A stretch of DNA of 64,000 bases from Steinernema hermaphroditum (GCA_030435675.1 CM059622.1:17647001-17711000), one strand, 5' to 3'; numbered from the stretch's first letter, positions 22,101 through 36,900 are shown. Numbers and translations are program-made. Notes: generated from the sequence alone by a model not told the origin.

Positions 22101-25100
22101 CAACGGGAATAGGCGCGTTCGATCAGGCTCGTGCAGTTCTACAAGATCCAATCATAAAAATTCTATGGTACTTTGGAGCAGGAGGGGTCAGATGCAGAAC
22201 TCTTTGTATGAACAAGGCCCTATCTGTCTCGAATTGAAAGTTTTGCAGGAAACTAAGATAGTCCACAGGAAACCCAACGGGAATAGGCGCGTTCGATCAG
22301 GCTCGTGCAGTTCTACAAGATCCAATCATAAAAATTCTATGGTACTTTGGAGCAGGAGGGTCAGATGCAGAACTCTTTGTATGAACAAGGCCCTATCTGT
22401 CTCGAATTGAAAGTTTTGCAGGAAACTAAGATAGTCCACAGGAATCCCAACGGGAATAGGCGCGTTCGATCAGGCTCGTGCAGTTCTACAAGATCCAATC
22501 ATAAAAATTCTATGGTACTTTGGAGCAGGAGGGTCAGATGCAGAACTCTTTGTATGAACAAGGCCCTATCTGTCTCGAATTGAAAGTTTTGCAGGAAACT
22601 AAGATAGTCCACAGGAAACCCAACGGGAATAGGCGCGTTCGATCAGGCTCGTGCAGTTCTACAAGATCCAATCATAAAAATTCTATGGTACTTTGGAGCA
22701 GGAGGGTCAGATGCAGAACTCTTTATATGAACAAGGCCCTATCTATCTCGAATTGAAAGTTTTGCAGGAAACTAAGATAGTCCACAGGAATCCCAACGGG
22801 AATAGGCGCGTTCGATCAGGCTCGTGCAGTTCTACAAGATCCAATCATAAAAATTCTATGGTACTTTGGAGCAGGAGGGTCAGATGCAGAACTCTTTGTA
22901 TGAACAAGGCCCTATCTGTCTCGAATTGAAAGTTTTGCAGGAAACTAAGATAGTCCACAGGAATCCCAACGGGAATAGGCGCGTTCGATCAGGCTCGTGC
23001 AGTTCTACAAGATCCAATCATAAAAATTCTATGGTACTTTGGAGCAGGAGGGGTCAGATGCAGAACTCTTTGTATGAACAAGGCCCTAACTGTCTCGAAT
23101 TGAAAGTTTTGCAGGAAACTAAGATAGTCCACAGGAAATCCAACAAGAGTAGGCGCGTTCGATCAGGCTCGTGCAGTTCTACAAGATCCAATCATAAAAA
23201 TTCTATGGTACTTTGGAGCAGGAGGGTCAGATGCAGAACTCTTTATATGAACAAGGCCCTATCTATCTCGAATTGAAAGTTTTGCAGGAAACTAAGATAG
23301 TCCACAGGAATCCCAACGGGAATAGGCGCGTTCGATCAGGCTCGTGCAGTTCTACAAGATCCAATCATAAAAATTCTATGGTACTTTGGAGCAGGAGGGG
23401 TCAGATGCAGAACTCTTTGTATGAACAAGGCCCTATCTGTCTCGAATTGAAAGTTTTGCAGGAAACTAAGATAGTCCACAGGAATCCCAACGGGAATAGG
23501 CGCGTTCGATCAGGCTCGTGCAGTTCTACAAGATCCAATCATAAAAATTCTATGGTACTTTGGAGCAGGAGGGTCAGATGCAGAACTCTTTATATGAACA
23601 AGGCCCTATCTATCTCGAATTGAAAGTTTTGCAGGAAACTAAGATAGTCCACAGGAATCCCAACGGGAATAGGCGCGTTCGATCAGGCTCGTGCAGTTCT
23701 ACAAGATCCAATCATAAAAATTCTATGGTACTTTGGAGCAGGAGGGTCAGATGCAGAACTCTTTGTATGAACAAGGCCCTATCTGTCTCGAATTGAAAGT
23801 TTTGCAGGAAACTAAGATAGTCCACAGGAATCCCAACGGGAATAGGCGCGTTCGATCAGGCTCGTGCAGTTCTACAAGATCCAATCATAAAAATTCTATG
23901 GTACTTTGGAGCAGGAGGGTCAGATGCAGAACTCTTTGTATGAACAAGGCCCTATCTGTCTCGAATTGAAAGTTTTGCAGGAAACTAAGATAGTCCACAG
24001 GAATCCCAACGGGAATAGGCGCGTTCGATCAGGCTCGTGCAGTTCTACAAGATCCAATCATAAAAATGCTATGGTACTTTGGAGCAGGAGGGTCAGATGC
24101 AGAACTCTTTGTATGAGCAAGGCTCCTGCTGTCTCGAATTGAAAGTTTTGCAGGAAACTAAGATAGTCCACAGGAATCCCAACGGGAATAGGCGCGTTCG
24201 ATCAGGCTCGTGCAGTTCTACAAGATCCAATCATAAAAATTCTATGGTACTTTGGAGCAGGAGGGTCAGATGCAGAACTCTTTGTATGAACAAGGCCCTA
24301 TCTGTCTCGAATTGAAAGTTTTGCAGGAAACTAAGATAGTCCACAGGAATCCCAACGGGAATAGGCGCGTTCGATCAGGCTCGTGCAGTTCTACAAGATC
24401 CAATCATAAAAATTCTATGGTACTTTGGAGCAGGAGGGGTCAGATGCAGAACTCTTTGTATGAACAAGGCCCTAACTCTGTCTCGAATTGAAAGTTTTGC
24501 AGGAAACTAAGATAGTCCACAGGAAATCCAACAAGAGTAGGCGCGTTCGATCAGGCTCGTGCAGTTCTACAAGATCCAATCATAAAAATTCTATGGTACT
24601 TTGGAGCAGGAGGGTCAGATGCAGAACTCTTTATATGAACAAGGCCCTATCTATCTCGAATTGAAAGTTTTGCAGGAAACTAAGATAGTCCACAGGAATC
24701 CCAACGGGAATAGGCGCGTTCGATCAGGCTCGTGCAGTTCTACAAGATCCAATCATAAAAATTCTATGGTACTTTGGAGCAGGAGGGTCAGATGCAGAAC
24801 TCTTTGTATGAACAAGGCCCTATCTGTCTCGAATTGAAAGTTTTGCAGGAAACTAAGATAGTCCACAGGAATCCCAACGGGAATAGGCGCGTTCGATCAG
24901 GCTCGTGCAGTTCTACAAGATCCAATCATAAAAATTCTATGGTACTTTGGAGCAGGAGGGTCAGATGCAGAACTCTTTATATGAACAAGGCCCTATCTAT
25001 CTCGAATTGAAAGTTTTGCAGGAAACTAAGATAGTCCACAGGAATCCCAACGGGAATAGGCGCGTTCGATCAGGCTCGTGCAGTTCTACAAGATCCAATC

Positions 25101-27494
25101 ATAAAAATTCTATGGTACTTTGGAGCAGGAGGGTCAGATGCAGAACTCTTTGTATGAACAAGGCCCTATCTGTCTCGAATTGAAAGTTTTGCAGGAAACT
25201 AAGATAGTCCACAGGAATCCCAACGGGAATAGGCGCGTTCGATCAGGCTCGTGCAGTTCTACAAGATCCAATCATAAAAATTATGGTATTTGGAGCGGAG
25301 GGGTCAGATGCATAACTCTTTGTATGAACAAGGCCCTAACTGTCTCGAATTGAAAGTTTTGCAGGAAACTAAGATAGTCCACAGGAAATCCAACAAGAGT
25401 AGGCGCGTTCGATCAGGCTCGTGCAGTTCTACAAGATCCAATCATAAAAATTCTATGGTACTTTGGAGCAGGAGGGTCAGATGCAGAACTCTTTATATGA
25501 ACAAGGCCCTATCTATCTCGAATTGAAAGTTTTGCAGGAAACTAAGATAGTCCACAGGAATCCCAACGGGAATAGGCGCGTTCGATCAGGCTCGTGCAGT
25601 TCTACAAGATCCAATCATAAAAATTCTATGGTACTTTGGAGCAGGAGGGTCAGATGCAGAACTCTTTTTATGAACAAGGCCCTATCTGTCTCGAATTGAA
25701 AGTTTTGCAGGAAACTAAGATAGTCCACAGGAATCCCAACGGGAATAGGCGCGTTCGATCAGGCTCGTGCAGTTCTACAAGATCCAATCATAAAAATGCT
25801 ATGGTACTTTGGAGCAGGAGGGTCAGATGCAGAGCTTTTGGTATGAGCAAGGGTCCTGCTGTCTCGAATTGAAAGTTTTGCAGGAAACTAAGATAGTCCA
25901 CAGTAATCCCAACGGGAATAGGCGCGTTCGATCAGGCTCGTGCAGTTCTACAAGATCCAATCATAAAAATTAGAGCGGAGGGGTCAGATGCATAACTCTT
26001 TGTATGAACAAGGCCCTAACTGTCTCGAATTGAAAGTTTTGCAGGAAACTAAGATAGTCCACAGGAAATCCAACAAGAGTAGGCGCGTTCGATCAGGCTC
26101 GTGCAGTTCTACAAGATCCAATCATAAAAATTCTATGGTACTTTGGAGCAGGAGGGTCAGATGCAGAACTCTTTATATGAACAAGGCCCTATCTATCTCG
26201 AATTGAAAGTTTTGCAGGAAACTAAGATAGTCCACAGGAATCCCAACGGGAATAGGCGCGTTCGATCAGGCTCGTGCAGTTCTACAAGATCCAATCATAA
26301 AAATTCTATGGTACTTTGGAGCAGGAGGGTCAGATGCAGAACTCTTTGTATGAACAAGGCCCTATCTGTCTCGAATTGAAAGTTTTGCAGGAAACTAAGA
26401 TAGTCCACAGGAATCCCAACGGGAATAGGCGCGTTCGATCAGGCTCGTGCAGTTCTACAAGATCCAATCATAAAAATTCTATGGTACTTTGGAGCAGGAG
26501 GGTCAGATGCAGAACTCTTTATATGAACAAGGCCCTATCTATCTCGAATTGAAAGTTTTGCAGGAAACTAAGATAGTCCACAGGAATCCCAACGGGAATA
26601 GGCGCGTTCGATCAGGCTCGTGCAGTTCTACAAGATCCAATCATAAAAATTCTATGGTACTTTGGAGCAGGAGGGTCAGATGCAGAACTCTTTGTATGAA
26701 CAAGGCCCTATCTGTCTCGAATTGAAAGTTTTGCAGGAAACTAAGATAGTCCACAGGAATCCCAACGGGAATAGGCGCGTTCGATCAGGCTCGTGCAGTT
26801 CTACAAGATCCAATCATAAAAATTCTATGGTACTTTGGAGCAGGAGGGGTCAGATGCAGAACTCTTTGTATGAACAAGGCCCTAACTGTCTCGAATTGAA
26901 AGTTTTGCAGGAAACTAAGATAGTCCACAGGAAACCCAACAAGAATAGGCGCGTTCGATCAGGCTCGTGCAGTTCTACAAGATCCAATCATAAAAATTCT
27001 ATGGTACTTTGGAGCAGGAGGGTCAGATGCAGAACTCTTTGTATGAACAAGGCCCTATCTGTCTCGAATTGAAAGTTTTGCAGGAAACTAAGATAGTCCA
27101 CAGGAATCCCAACGGGAATAGGCGCGTTCGATCAGGCTCGTGCAGTTCTACAAGATCCAATCATAAAAATTCTATGGTACTTTGGAGCAGGAGGGTCAGA
27201 TGCAGAACTCTTTTTATGAACAAGGCCCTATCTGTCTCGAATTGAAAGTTTTGCAGGAAACTAAGATAGTCCACAGGAATCCCAACGGGAATAGGCGCGT
27301 TCGATCAGGCTCGTGCAGTTCTACAAGATCCAATCATAAAAATGCTATGGTACTTTGGAGCAGGAGGGTCAGATGCAGAGCTTTTGGTATGAGCAAGGGT
27401 CCTGCTGTCTCGAATTGAAAGTTTTGCAGGAAACTAAGATAGTCCACAGTAATCCCAACGGGAATAGGCGCGTTCGATCAGGCTCGTGCAGTTC
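10157..27494 (+). repeat. Satellite B: ~173-bp monomer array, left domain
   Basis: About 100 head-to-tail monomers. Each contains, in order, ATGGTACTTTGGAGCAGGAG, GGTCAGATGCAGA, TGTCTCGAATTGAAAG, TTTTGCAGGAAACTAAGATA, GGCGCGTTCGATCAGG and TACAAGATCCAATCATAAAA. Left-domain monomers mostly carry TCTATGG after the final A-run, CTCTTTGTATGAACAAGGCCC or its TTTATATGAAC variant, and GGAATCCCAACGGGAATAGG. Lengths vary: 173 bp is standard, one extra G in the GAGGGTCAG or AAGGCCC segment gives 174, and a class carrying GCATAACTC is shortened to about 161. The array ends at the N gap, so its true length is unknown. Overlapping 78-codon frames exist in every monomer but shift frame at each 173-bp step. 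Confidence 0.97.
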
Positions 27495-27994
27495 NNNNNN
27501 NNNNNNNNNNNNNNNNNNNNNNNNNNNNNNNNNNNNNNNNNNNNNNNNNNNNNNNNNNNNNNNNNNNNNNNNNNNNNNNNNNNNNNNNNNNNNNNNNNNN
27601 NNNNNNNNNNNNNNNNNNNNNNNNNNNNNNNNNNNNNNNNNNNNNNNNNNNNNNNNNNNNNNNNNNNNNNNNNNNNNNNNNNNNNNNNNNNNNNNNNNNN
27701 NNNNNNNNNNNNNNNNNNNNNNNNNNNNNNNNNNNNNNNNNNNNNNNNNNNNNNNNNNNNNNNNNNNNNNNNNNNNNNNNNNNNNNNNNNNNNNNNNNNN
27801 NNNNNNNNNNNNNNNNNNNNNNNNNNNNNNNNNNNNNNNNNNNNNNNNNNNNNNNNNNNNNNNNNNNNNNNNNNNNNNNNNNNNNNNNNNNNNNNNNNNN
27901 NNNNNNNNNNNNNNNNNNNNNNNNNNNNNNNNNNNNNNNNNNNNNNNNNNNNNNNNNNNNNNNNNNNNNNNNNNNNNNNNNNNNNNNNNNNNNN
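27495..27994. other. 500-base run of N (assembly gap)
   Basis: Exactly 500 unknown bases interrupt satellite B, a round number typical of a placeholder of unknown real size. The variant composition of the monomers changes across it, so a substantial stretch of array may be missing or collapsed here. Confidence 0.99.
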
Positions 27995-30900
27995 GGAGGG
28001 TCAGATGCAGAGCTTTTGGTATGAGCAAGGGCCCTGCTGTCTCGAATTGAAAGTTTTGCAGGAAACTAAGATAGTCCGCAGTAAATCCAACGAGAGTAGG
28101 CGCGTTCGATCAGGCTCGTGCAGTTCTACAAGATCCAATCATAAAAATGCTATGGTACTTTGGAGCAGGAGGGTCAGATGCAGAACTCTTTGTATGAACA
28201 AGGCCCTATCTGTCTCGAATTGAAAGTTTTGCAGGAAACTAAGATAGTCCACAGTAATCCCAACGGGAATAGGCGCGTTCGATCAGGCTCGTGCAGTTCT
28301 ACAAGATCCAATCATAAAAATGATATGGTACTTTGGAGCAGGAGGGTCAGATGCAGAGCTTTTTGTATGAGCAAGGGCCCTGCTGTCTCGAATTGAAAGT
28401 TTTGCAGGAAACTAAGATAGTCCACAGGAAATCCAACGGGAATAGGCGCGTTCGATCAGGCTCGTGCAGTTCTACAAGATCCAATCATAAAAATGATATG
28501 GTACTTTGGAGCAGGAGGGTCAGATGCAGAGCTTTTGGTATGAGCAAGGCCCTGCTGTCTCGAATTGAAAGTTTTGCAGGAAACTAAGATAGTCCACAGT
28601 AATCCCAACGAGAATAGGCGCGTTCGATCAGGCTCGTGCAGTTCTACAAGATCCAATCATAAAAATGCTATGGTACTTTGGAGCAGGAGGGTCAGATGCA
28701 GAGCTTTTGGTATGAGCAAGGGCCCTGCTGTCTCGAATTGAAAGTTTTGCAGGAAACTAAGATAGTCCACAGGAAACCCAACGGGAATAGGCGCGTTCGA
28801 TCAGGCTCGTGCAGTTCTACAAGATCCAATCATAAAAATGATATGGTACTTTGGAGCAGGAGGGTCAGATGCAGAGCTTTTGGTATGAGCAAGGGCCCTG
28901 CTGTCTCGAATTGAAAGTTTTGCAGGAAACTAAGATAGTCCGCAGGAAATCCAACGAGAGTAGGCGCGTTCGATCAGGCTCGTGCAGTTCTACAAGATCC
29001 AATCATAAAAATGATATGGTACTTTGGAGCAGGAGGGTCAGATGCAGAACTCTTTGTATGAACAAGGCCCTAGCTGTCTCGAATTGAAAGTTTTGCAGGA
29101 AACTAAGATAGTCCGCAGGAAATCCAACGAGAGTAGGTGCGTTCGATCAGGCTCGTGCAGTTCTACAAGATCCAATCATAAAAATGCTATGGTACTTTGG
29201 AGCAGGAGGGTCAGATGCAGAACTCTTTGTATGAACAAGGCCCTATCTGTCTCGAATTGAAAGTTTTGCAGGAAACTAAGATAGTCCACAGTAATCCCAA
29301 CGGGAATAGGCGCGTTCGATCAGGCTCGTGCAGTTCTACAAGATCCAATCATAAAAATGATATGGTACTTTGGAGCAGGAGGGTCAGATGTAGAGCTTTT
29401 GGTATGAGCAAGGGCCCTACTGTCTCGAATTGAAAGTTTTGCAGGAAACTAAGATAGTCCGCAGGAAATCCAACGAGAGTAGGCGCGTTCGATCAGGCTC
29501 GTGCAGTTCTACAAGATCCAATCATAAAAATTGGAGCAGGAGGGGTCAGATGCATAACTCTTTGTATGAACAAGGCCCTAACTGTCTCGAATTGAAAGTT
29601 TTGCAGGAAACTAAGATAGTCCACAGGAAATCCAACGAGAGTAGGCGCGTTCGATCAGGCTCGTGCAGTTCTACAAGATCCAATCATAAAAATGATATGG
29701 TACTTTGGAGCAGGAGGGTCAGATGCAGAACTCTTTGTATGAACAAGGCCCTATCTGTCTCGAATTGAACGTTTTGCAGGAAACTAAGATAGTCCACAGG
29801 AATCCCAACGGGAATAGGCGCGTTCGATCAGGCTCGTGCAGTTCTACAAGATCCAATCATAAAAATGCTATGGTACTTTGGAGCAGGAGGGTCAGATGCA
29901 GAACTCTTTGTATGAACAAGGCCCTGGCTGTCTCGAATTGAAAGTTTTGCAGGAAACTAAGATAGTCCACAGGAAATCCAACGGGAATAGGCGCGTTCGA
30001 TCAGGCTCGTGCAGTTCTACAAGATCCAATCATAAAAATGCTATGGTACTTTGGAGCAGGAGGGTCAGATGCAGAACTCTTTGTATGAACAAGGCCCTAT
30101 CTGTCTCGAATTGAAAGTTTTGCAGGAAACTAAGATAGTCCACAGGAAATCCCAACGGGAATAGGCGCGTTCGATCAGGCTCGTGCAGTTCTACAAGATG
30201 GAATCATAAAAATGATATGGTACTTTGGAGCAGGAGGGTCAGATGCAGAGCTCTTGGTATGAACAAGGGCCCTAGCTGTCTCGAATTGAAAGTTTTGCAG
30301 GAAACTAAGATAGTCCACAGGAATTCCAACGGGAATAGGCGCGTTCGATCAGGCTCGTGCAGTTCTACAAGATCCAATCATAAAAATGCTATGGTACTTT
30401 GGAGCAGGAGGGTCAGATGCAGAGCTCTTTGTATGAACAAGGGCCCTAGCTGTCTCGAATTGAAAGTTTTGCAGGAAACTAAGATAGTCCACAGGAAATC
30501 CAACGAGAATAGGCGCGTTCGATCAGGCTCGTGCAGTTCTACAAGATCCAATCATAAAAATGCTATGGTACTTTGGAGCAGGAGGGTCAGATGCAGAACT
30601 CTTTGTATGAACAAGGCCCTATCTGTCTCGAATTGAAAGTTTTGCAGGAAACTAAGATAGTCCACAGGAATTCCAACGGGAATAGGCGCGTTCGATCAGG
30701 CTCGTGCAGTTCTACAAGATCCAATCATAAAAATGATATGGTACTTTGGAGCAGGAGGGTCAGATGCAGAGCTTTTGGTATGAGCAAGGGCCCTGCTGTC
30801 TCGAATTGAAAGTTTTGCAGGAAACTAAGATAGTCCACAGTAAATCCAACGGGAATAGGCGCGTTCGATCAGGCTCGTGCAGTTCTACAAGATCCAATCA

Positions 30901-33900
30901 TAAAAATGCTATGGTACTTTGGAGCAGGAGGGTCAGATGCAGAACTTTTTGTATGAACAAGGGCCCTATCTGTCTCGAATTGAAAGTTTTGCAGGAAACT
31001 AAGATAGTCCACAGGAAATCCAACGGGAATAGGCGCGTTCGATCAGGCTCGTGCAGTTCTACAAGATCCAATCATAAAAATGCTATGGTACTTTGGAGCA
31101 GGAGGGTCAGATGCAGAACTCTTTGTATGAACAAGGGCCCTTCTGTCTCGAATTGAAAGTTTTGCAGGAAACTAAGATAGTCCACAGGAATTCCAACGGG
31201 AATAGGCGCGTTCGATCAGGCTCGTGCAGTTCTACAAGATCCAATCATAAAAATGCTATGGTACTTTGGAGCAGGAGGGTCAGATGCAGAACTCTTTGTA
31301 TGAACAAGGCCCTATCTGTCTCGAATTGAAAGTTTTGCAGGAAACTAAGATAGTCCACAGGAATCCCAACGGGAATAGGCGCGTTCGATCAGGCTCGTGC
31401 AGTTCTACAAGATCCAATCATAAAAATGCTATGGTACTTTGGAGCAGGAGGGTCAGATGCAGAGCTTTTGGTATGAGCAAGGGCCCTGCTGTCTCGAATT
31501 GAAAGTTTTGCAGGAAACTAAGATAGTCCACAGTAAATCCAACGGGAATAGGCGCGTTCGATCAGGCTCGTGCAGTTCTACAAGATCCAATCATAAAAAT
31601 GCTATGGTACTTTGGAGCAGGAGGGTCAGATGCAGAACTCTTTGTATGAACAAGGCCCTATCTGTCTCGAATTGAAAGTTTTGCAGGAAACTAAGATAGT
31701 CCACAGGAAATCCAACGGGAATAGGCGCGTTCGATCAGGCTCGTGCAGTTCTACAAGATCCAATCATAAAAATGCTATGGTACTTTGGAGCAGGAGGGTC
31801 AGATGCAGAACTCTTTGTATGAACAAGGGCCCTATCTGTCTCGAATTGAAAGTTTTGCAGGAAACTAAGATAGTCCACAGGAATCCCAACGGGAATAGGC
31901 GCGTTCGATCAGGCTCGTGCAGTTCTACAAGATCCAATCATAAAAATGATATGGTACTTTGGAGCAGGAGGGTCAGATGCAGAACTCTTTGTATGAACAA
32001 GGCCCTATCTGTCTCGAATTGAAAGTTTTGCAGGAAACTAAGATAGTCCACAGGAAATCCAACGAGAATAGGCGCGTTCGATCAGGCTCGTGCAGTTCTA
32101 CAAGATCCAATCATAAAAATGCTATGGTACTTTGGAGCAGGAGGGTCAGATGCAGAGCTCTTTGTATGAACAAGGGCCCTATCTGTCTCGAATTGAAAGT
32201 TTTGCAGGAAACTAAGATAGTCCACAGGAAATCCAACGAGAGTAGGCGCGTTCGATCAGGCTCGTGCAGTTCTACAAGATCCAATCATAAAAATGCTATG
32301 GTACTTTGGAGCAGGAGGGTCAGATGCAGAACTCTTTGTATGAACAAGGCCCTATCTGTCTCGAATTGAAAGTTTTGCAGGAAACTAAGATAGTCCACAG
32401 GAATCCCAACGGGAATAGGCGCGTTCGATCAGGCTCGTGCAGTTCTACAAGATCCAATCATAAAAATGATATGGTACTTTGGAGCAGGAGGGTCAGATGC
32501 AGAGCTTTTGGTATGAGCAAGGGCCCTGCTGTCTCGAATTGAAAGTTTTGCAGGAAACTAAGATAGTCCACAGTAAATCCAACGGGAATAGGCGCGTTCG
32601 ATCAGGCTCGTGCAGTTCTACAAGATCCAATCATAAAAATGCTATGGTACTTTGGAGCAGGAGGGTCAGATGCAGAACTCTTTGTATGAACAAGGGCCCT
32701 ATCTGTCTCGAATTGAAAGTTTTGCAGGAAACTAAGATAGTCCACAGGAAATCCAACGGGAATAGGCGCGTTCGATCAGGCTCGTGCAGTTCTACAAGAT
32801 CCAATCATAAAAATGCTATGGTACTTTGGAGCAGGAGGGTCAGATGCAGAACTCTTTGTATGAACAAGGGCCCTATCTGTCTCGAATTGAAAGTTTTGCA
32901 GGAAACTAAGATAGTCCACAGTAATCCCAACGGGAATAGGCGCGTTCGATCAGGCTCGTGCAGTTCTACAAGATCCAATCATAAAAATGCTATGGTACTT
33001 TGGAGCAGGAGGGTCAGATGCAGAACTCTTTGTATGAACAAGGGCCCTATCTGTCTCGAATTGAAAGTTTTGCAGGAAACTAAGATAGTCCACAGGAATC
33101 CCAACGGGAATAGGCGCGTTCGATCAGGCTCGTGCAGTTCTACAAGATCCAATCATAAAAATGATATGGTACTTTGGAGCAGGAGGGTCAGATGCAGAGC
33201 TTTTGGTATGAGCAAGGGCCCTGCTGTCTCGAATTGAAAGTTTTGCAGGAAACTAAGATAGTCCACAGTAAATCCAACGGGAATAGGCGCGTTCGATCAG
33301 GCTCGTGCAGTTCTACAAGATCCAATCATAAAAATGCTATGGTACTTTGGAGCAGGAGGGTCAGATGCAGAACTCTTTGTATGAACAAGGCCCTATCTGT
33401 CTCGAATTGAAAGTTTTGCAGGAAACTAAGATAGTCCACAGGAAATCCAACGGGAATAGGCGCGTTCGATCAGGCTCGTGCAGTTCTACAAGATCCAATC
33501 ATAAAAATGCTATGGTACTTTGGAGCAGGAGGGTCAGATGCAGAGCTTTTGGTATGAGCAAGGGCCCTAGCTGTCTCGAATTGAAAGTTTTGCAGGAAAC
33601 TAAGATAGTCCACAGGAAATCCAACGGGAATAGGCGCGTTCGATCAGGCTCGTGCAGTTCTACAAGATCCAATCATAAAAATGCTATGGTACTTTGGAGC
33701 AGGAGGGTCAGATGCAGAACTCTTTGTATGAACAAGGCCCTATCTGTCTCGAATTGAAAGTTTTGCAGGAAACTAAGATAGTCCACAGGAATCCCAACGG
33801 GAATAGGCGCGTTCGATCAGGCTCGTGCAGTTCTACAAGATCCAATCATAAAAATGATATGGTACTTTGGAGCAGGAGGGTCAGATGCAGAACTCTTTGT

Positions 33901-36900
33901 ATGAACAAGGGCCCTATCTGTCTCGAATTGAAAGTTTTGCAGGAAACTAAGATAGTCCACAGGAAATCCAACAAGAGTAGGCGCGTTCGATCAGGCTCGT
34001 GCAGTTCTACAAGATCCAATCATAAAAATGCTATGGTACTTTGGAGCAGGAGGGTCAGATGCAGAGCTCTTTGTATGAACAAGGGCCCTATCTGTCTCGA
34101 ATTGAAAGTTTTGCAGGAAACTAAGATAGTCCACAGGAAATCCAACGGGAATAGGCGCGTTCGATCAGGCTCGTGCAGTTCTACAAGATCCAATCATAAA
34201 AATGCTATGGTACTTTGGAGCAGGAGGGTCAGATGCAGAACTCTTTGTATGAACAAGGCCCTATCTGTCTCGAATTGAAAGTTTTGCAGGAAACTAAGAT
34301 AGTCCACAGTAAATCCAACGGGAATAGGCGCGTTCGATCAGGCTCGTGCAGTTCTACAAGATCCAATCATAAAAATGCTATGGTACTTTGGAGCAGGAGG
34401 GTCAGATGCAGAACTCTTTGTATGAACAAGGGCCCTATCTGTCTCGAATTGAAAGTTTTGCAGGAAACTAAGATAGTCCACAGTAAATCCAACGGGAATA
34501 GGCGCGTTCGATCAGGCTCGTGCAGTTCTACAAGATCCAATCATAAAAATGCTATGGTACTTTGGAGCAGGAGGGTCAGATGCAGAACTCTTTGTATGAA
34601 CAAGGCCCTATCTGTCTCGAATTGAAAGTTTTGCAGGAAACTAAGATAGTCCACAGGAATCCCAACGGGAATAGGCGCGTTCGATCAGGCTCGTGCAGTT
34701 CTACAAGATCCAATCATAAAAATGATATGGTACTTTGGAGCAGGAGGGTCAGATGCAGAGCTCTTTGTATGAACAAGGGCCCTATCTGTCTCGAATTGAA
34801 CGTTTTGCAGGAAACTAAGATAGTCCACAGGAATCCCAACGGGAATAGGCGCGTTCGATCAGGCTCGTGCAGTTCTACAAGATCCAATCATAAAAATGCT
34901 ATGGTACTTTGGAGCAGGAGGGTCAGATGCAGAGCTTTTGGTATGAGCAAGGGCCCTGCTGTCTCGAATTGAAAGTTTTGCAGGAAACTAAGATAGTCCA
35001 CAGGAAATCCAACGGGAATAGGCGCGTTCGATCAGGCTCGTGCAGTTCTACAAGATCCAATCATAAAAATGCTATGGTACTTTGGAGCAGGAGGGTCAGA
35101 TGCAGAACTCTTTGTATGAACAAGGCCCTATCTGTCTCGAATTGAAAGTTTTGCAGGAAACTAAGATAGTCCACAGTAAATCCAACGGGAATAGGCGCGT
35201 TCGATCAGGCTCGTGCAGTTCTACAAGATCCAATCATAAAAATGCTATGGTACTTTGGAGCAGGAGGGTCAGATGCAGAACTCTTTGTATGAACAAGGCC
35301 CTATCTGTCTCGAATTGAACGTTTTGCAGGAAACTAAGATAGTCCACAGGAATCCCAACGGGAATAGGCGCGTTCGATCAGGCTCGTGCAGTTCTACAAG
35401 ATCCAATCATAAAAATGCTATGGTACTTTGGAGCAGGAGGGTCAGATGCAGAGCTTTTGGTATGAGCAAGGGCCCTGCTGTCTCGAATTGAAAGTTTTGC
35501 AGGAAACTAAGATAGTCCACAGTAAATCCAACGGGAATAGGCGCGTTCGATCAGGCTCGTGCAGTTCTACAAGATCCAATCATAAAAATGCTATGGTACT
35601 TTGGAGCAGGAGGGTCAGATGCAGAACTCTTTGTATGAACAAGGCCCTATCTGTCTCGAATTGAAAGTTTTGCAGGAAACTAAGATAGTCCACAGGAAAT
35701 CCAACAAGAGTAGGCGCGTTCGATCAGGCTCGTGCAGTTCTACAAGATCCAATCATAAAAATGCTATGGTACTTTGGAGCAGGAGGGTCAGATGCAGAAC
35801 TCTTTGTATGAACAAGGCCCTATCTGTCTCGAATTGAACGTTTTGCAGGAAACTAAGATAGTCCACAGGAATCCCAACGGGAATAGGCGCGTTCGATCAG
35901 GCTCGTGCAGTTCTACAAGATCCAATCATAAAAATGATATGGTACTTTGGAGCAGGAGGGTCAGATGCAGAACTCTTTGTATGAACAAGGCCCTATCTGT
36001 CTCGAATTGAAAGTTTTGCAGGAAACTAAGATAGTCCACAGGAAATCCAACGAGAATAGGCGCGTTCGATCAGGCTCGTGCAGTTCTACAAGATCCAATC
36101 ATAAAAATGCTATGGTACTTTGGAGCAGGAGGGTCAGATGCAGAACTCTTTGTATGAACAAGGCCCTATCTGTCTCGAATTGAAAGTTTTGCAGGAAACT
36201 AAGATAGTCCACAGGAAATCCAACGAGAGTAGGCGCGTTCGATCAGGCTCGTGCAGTTCTACAAGATCCAATCATAAAAATGCTATGGTACTTTGGAGCA
36301 GGAGGGTCAGATGCAGAACTCTTTGTATGAACAAGGCCCTATCTGTCTCGAATTGAACGTTTTGCAGGAAACTAAGATAGTCCACAGGAATCCCAACGGG
36401 AATAGGCGCGTTCGATCAGGCTCGTGCAGTTCTACAAGATCCAATCATAAAAATGATATGGTACTTTGGAGCAGGAGGGTCAGATGCAGAGCTTTTGGTA
36501 TGAGCAAGGGCCCTGCTGTCTCGAATTGAAAGTTTTGCAGGAAACTAAGATAGTCCACAGTAAATCCAACGGGAATAGGCGCGTTCGATCAGGCTCGTGC
36601 AGTTCTACAAGATCCAATCATAAAAATGCTATGGTACTTTGGAGCAGGAGGGTCAGATGCAGAACTCTTTGTATGAACAAGGCCCTATCTGTCTCGAATT
36701 GAAAGTTTTGCAGGAAACTAAGATAGTCCACAGTAAATCCAACGGGAATAGGCGCGTTCGATCAGGCTCGTGCAGTTCTACAAGATCCAATCATAAAAAT
36801 GCTATGGTACTTTGGAGCAGGAGGGTCAGATGCAGAACTCTTTGTATGAACAAGGCCCTATCTGTCTCGAATTGAAAGTTTTGCAGGAAACTAAGATAGT

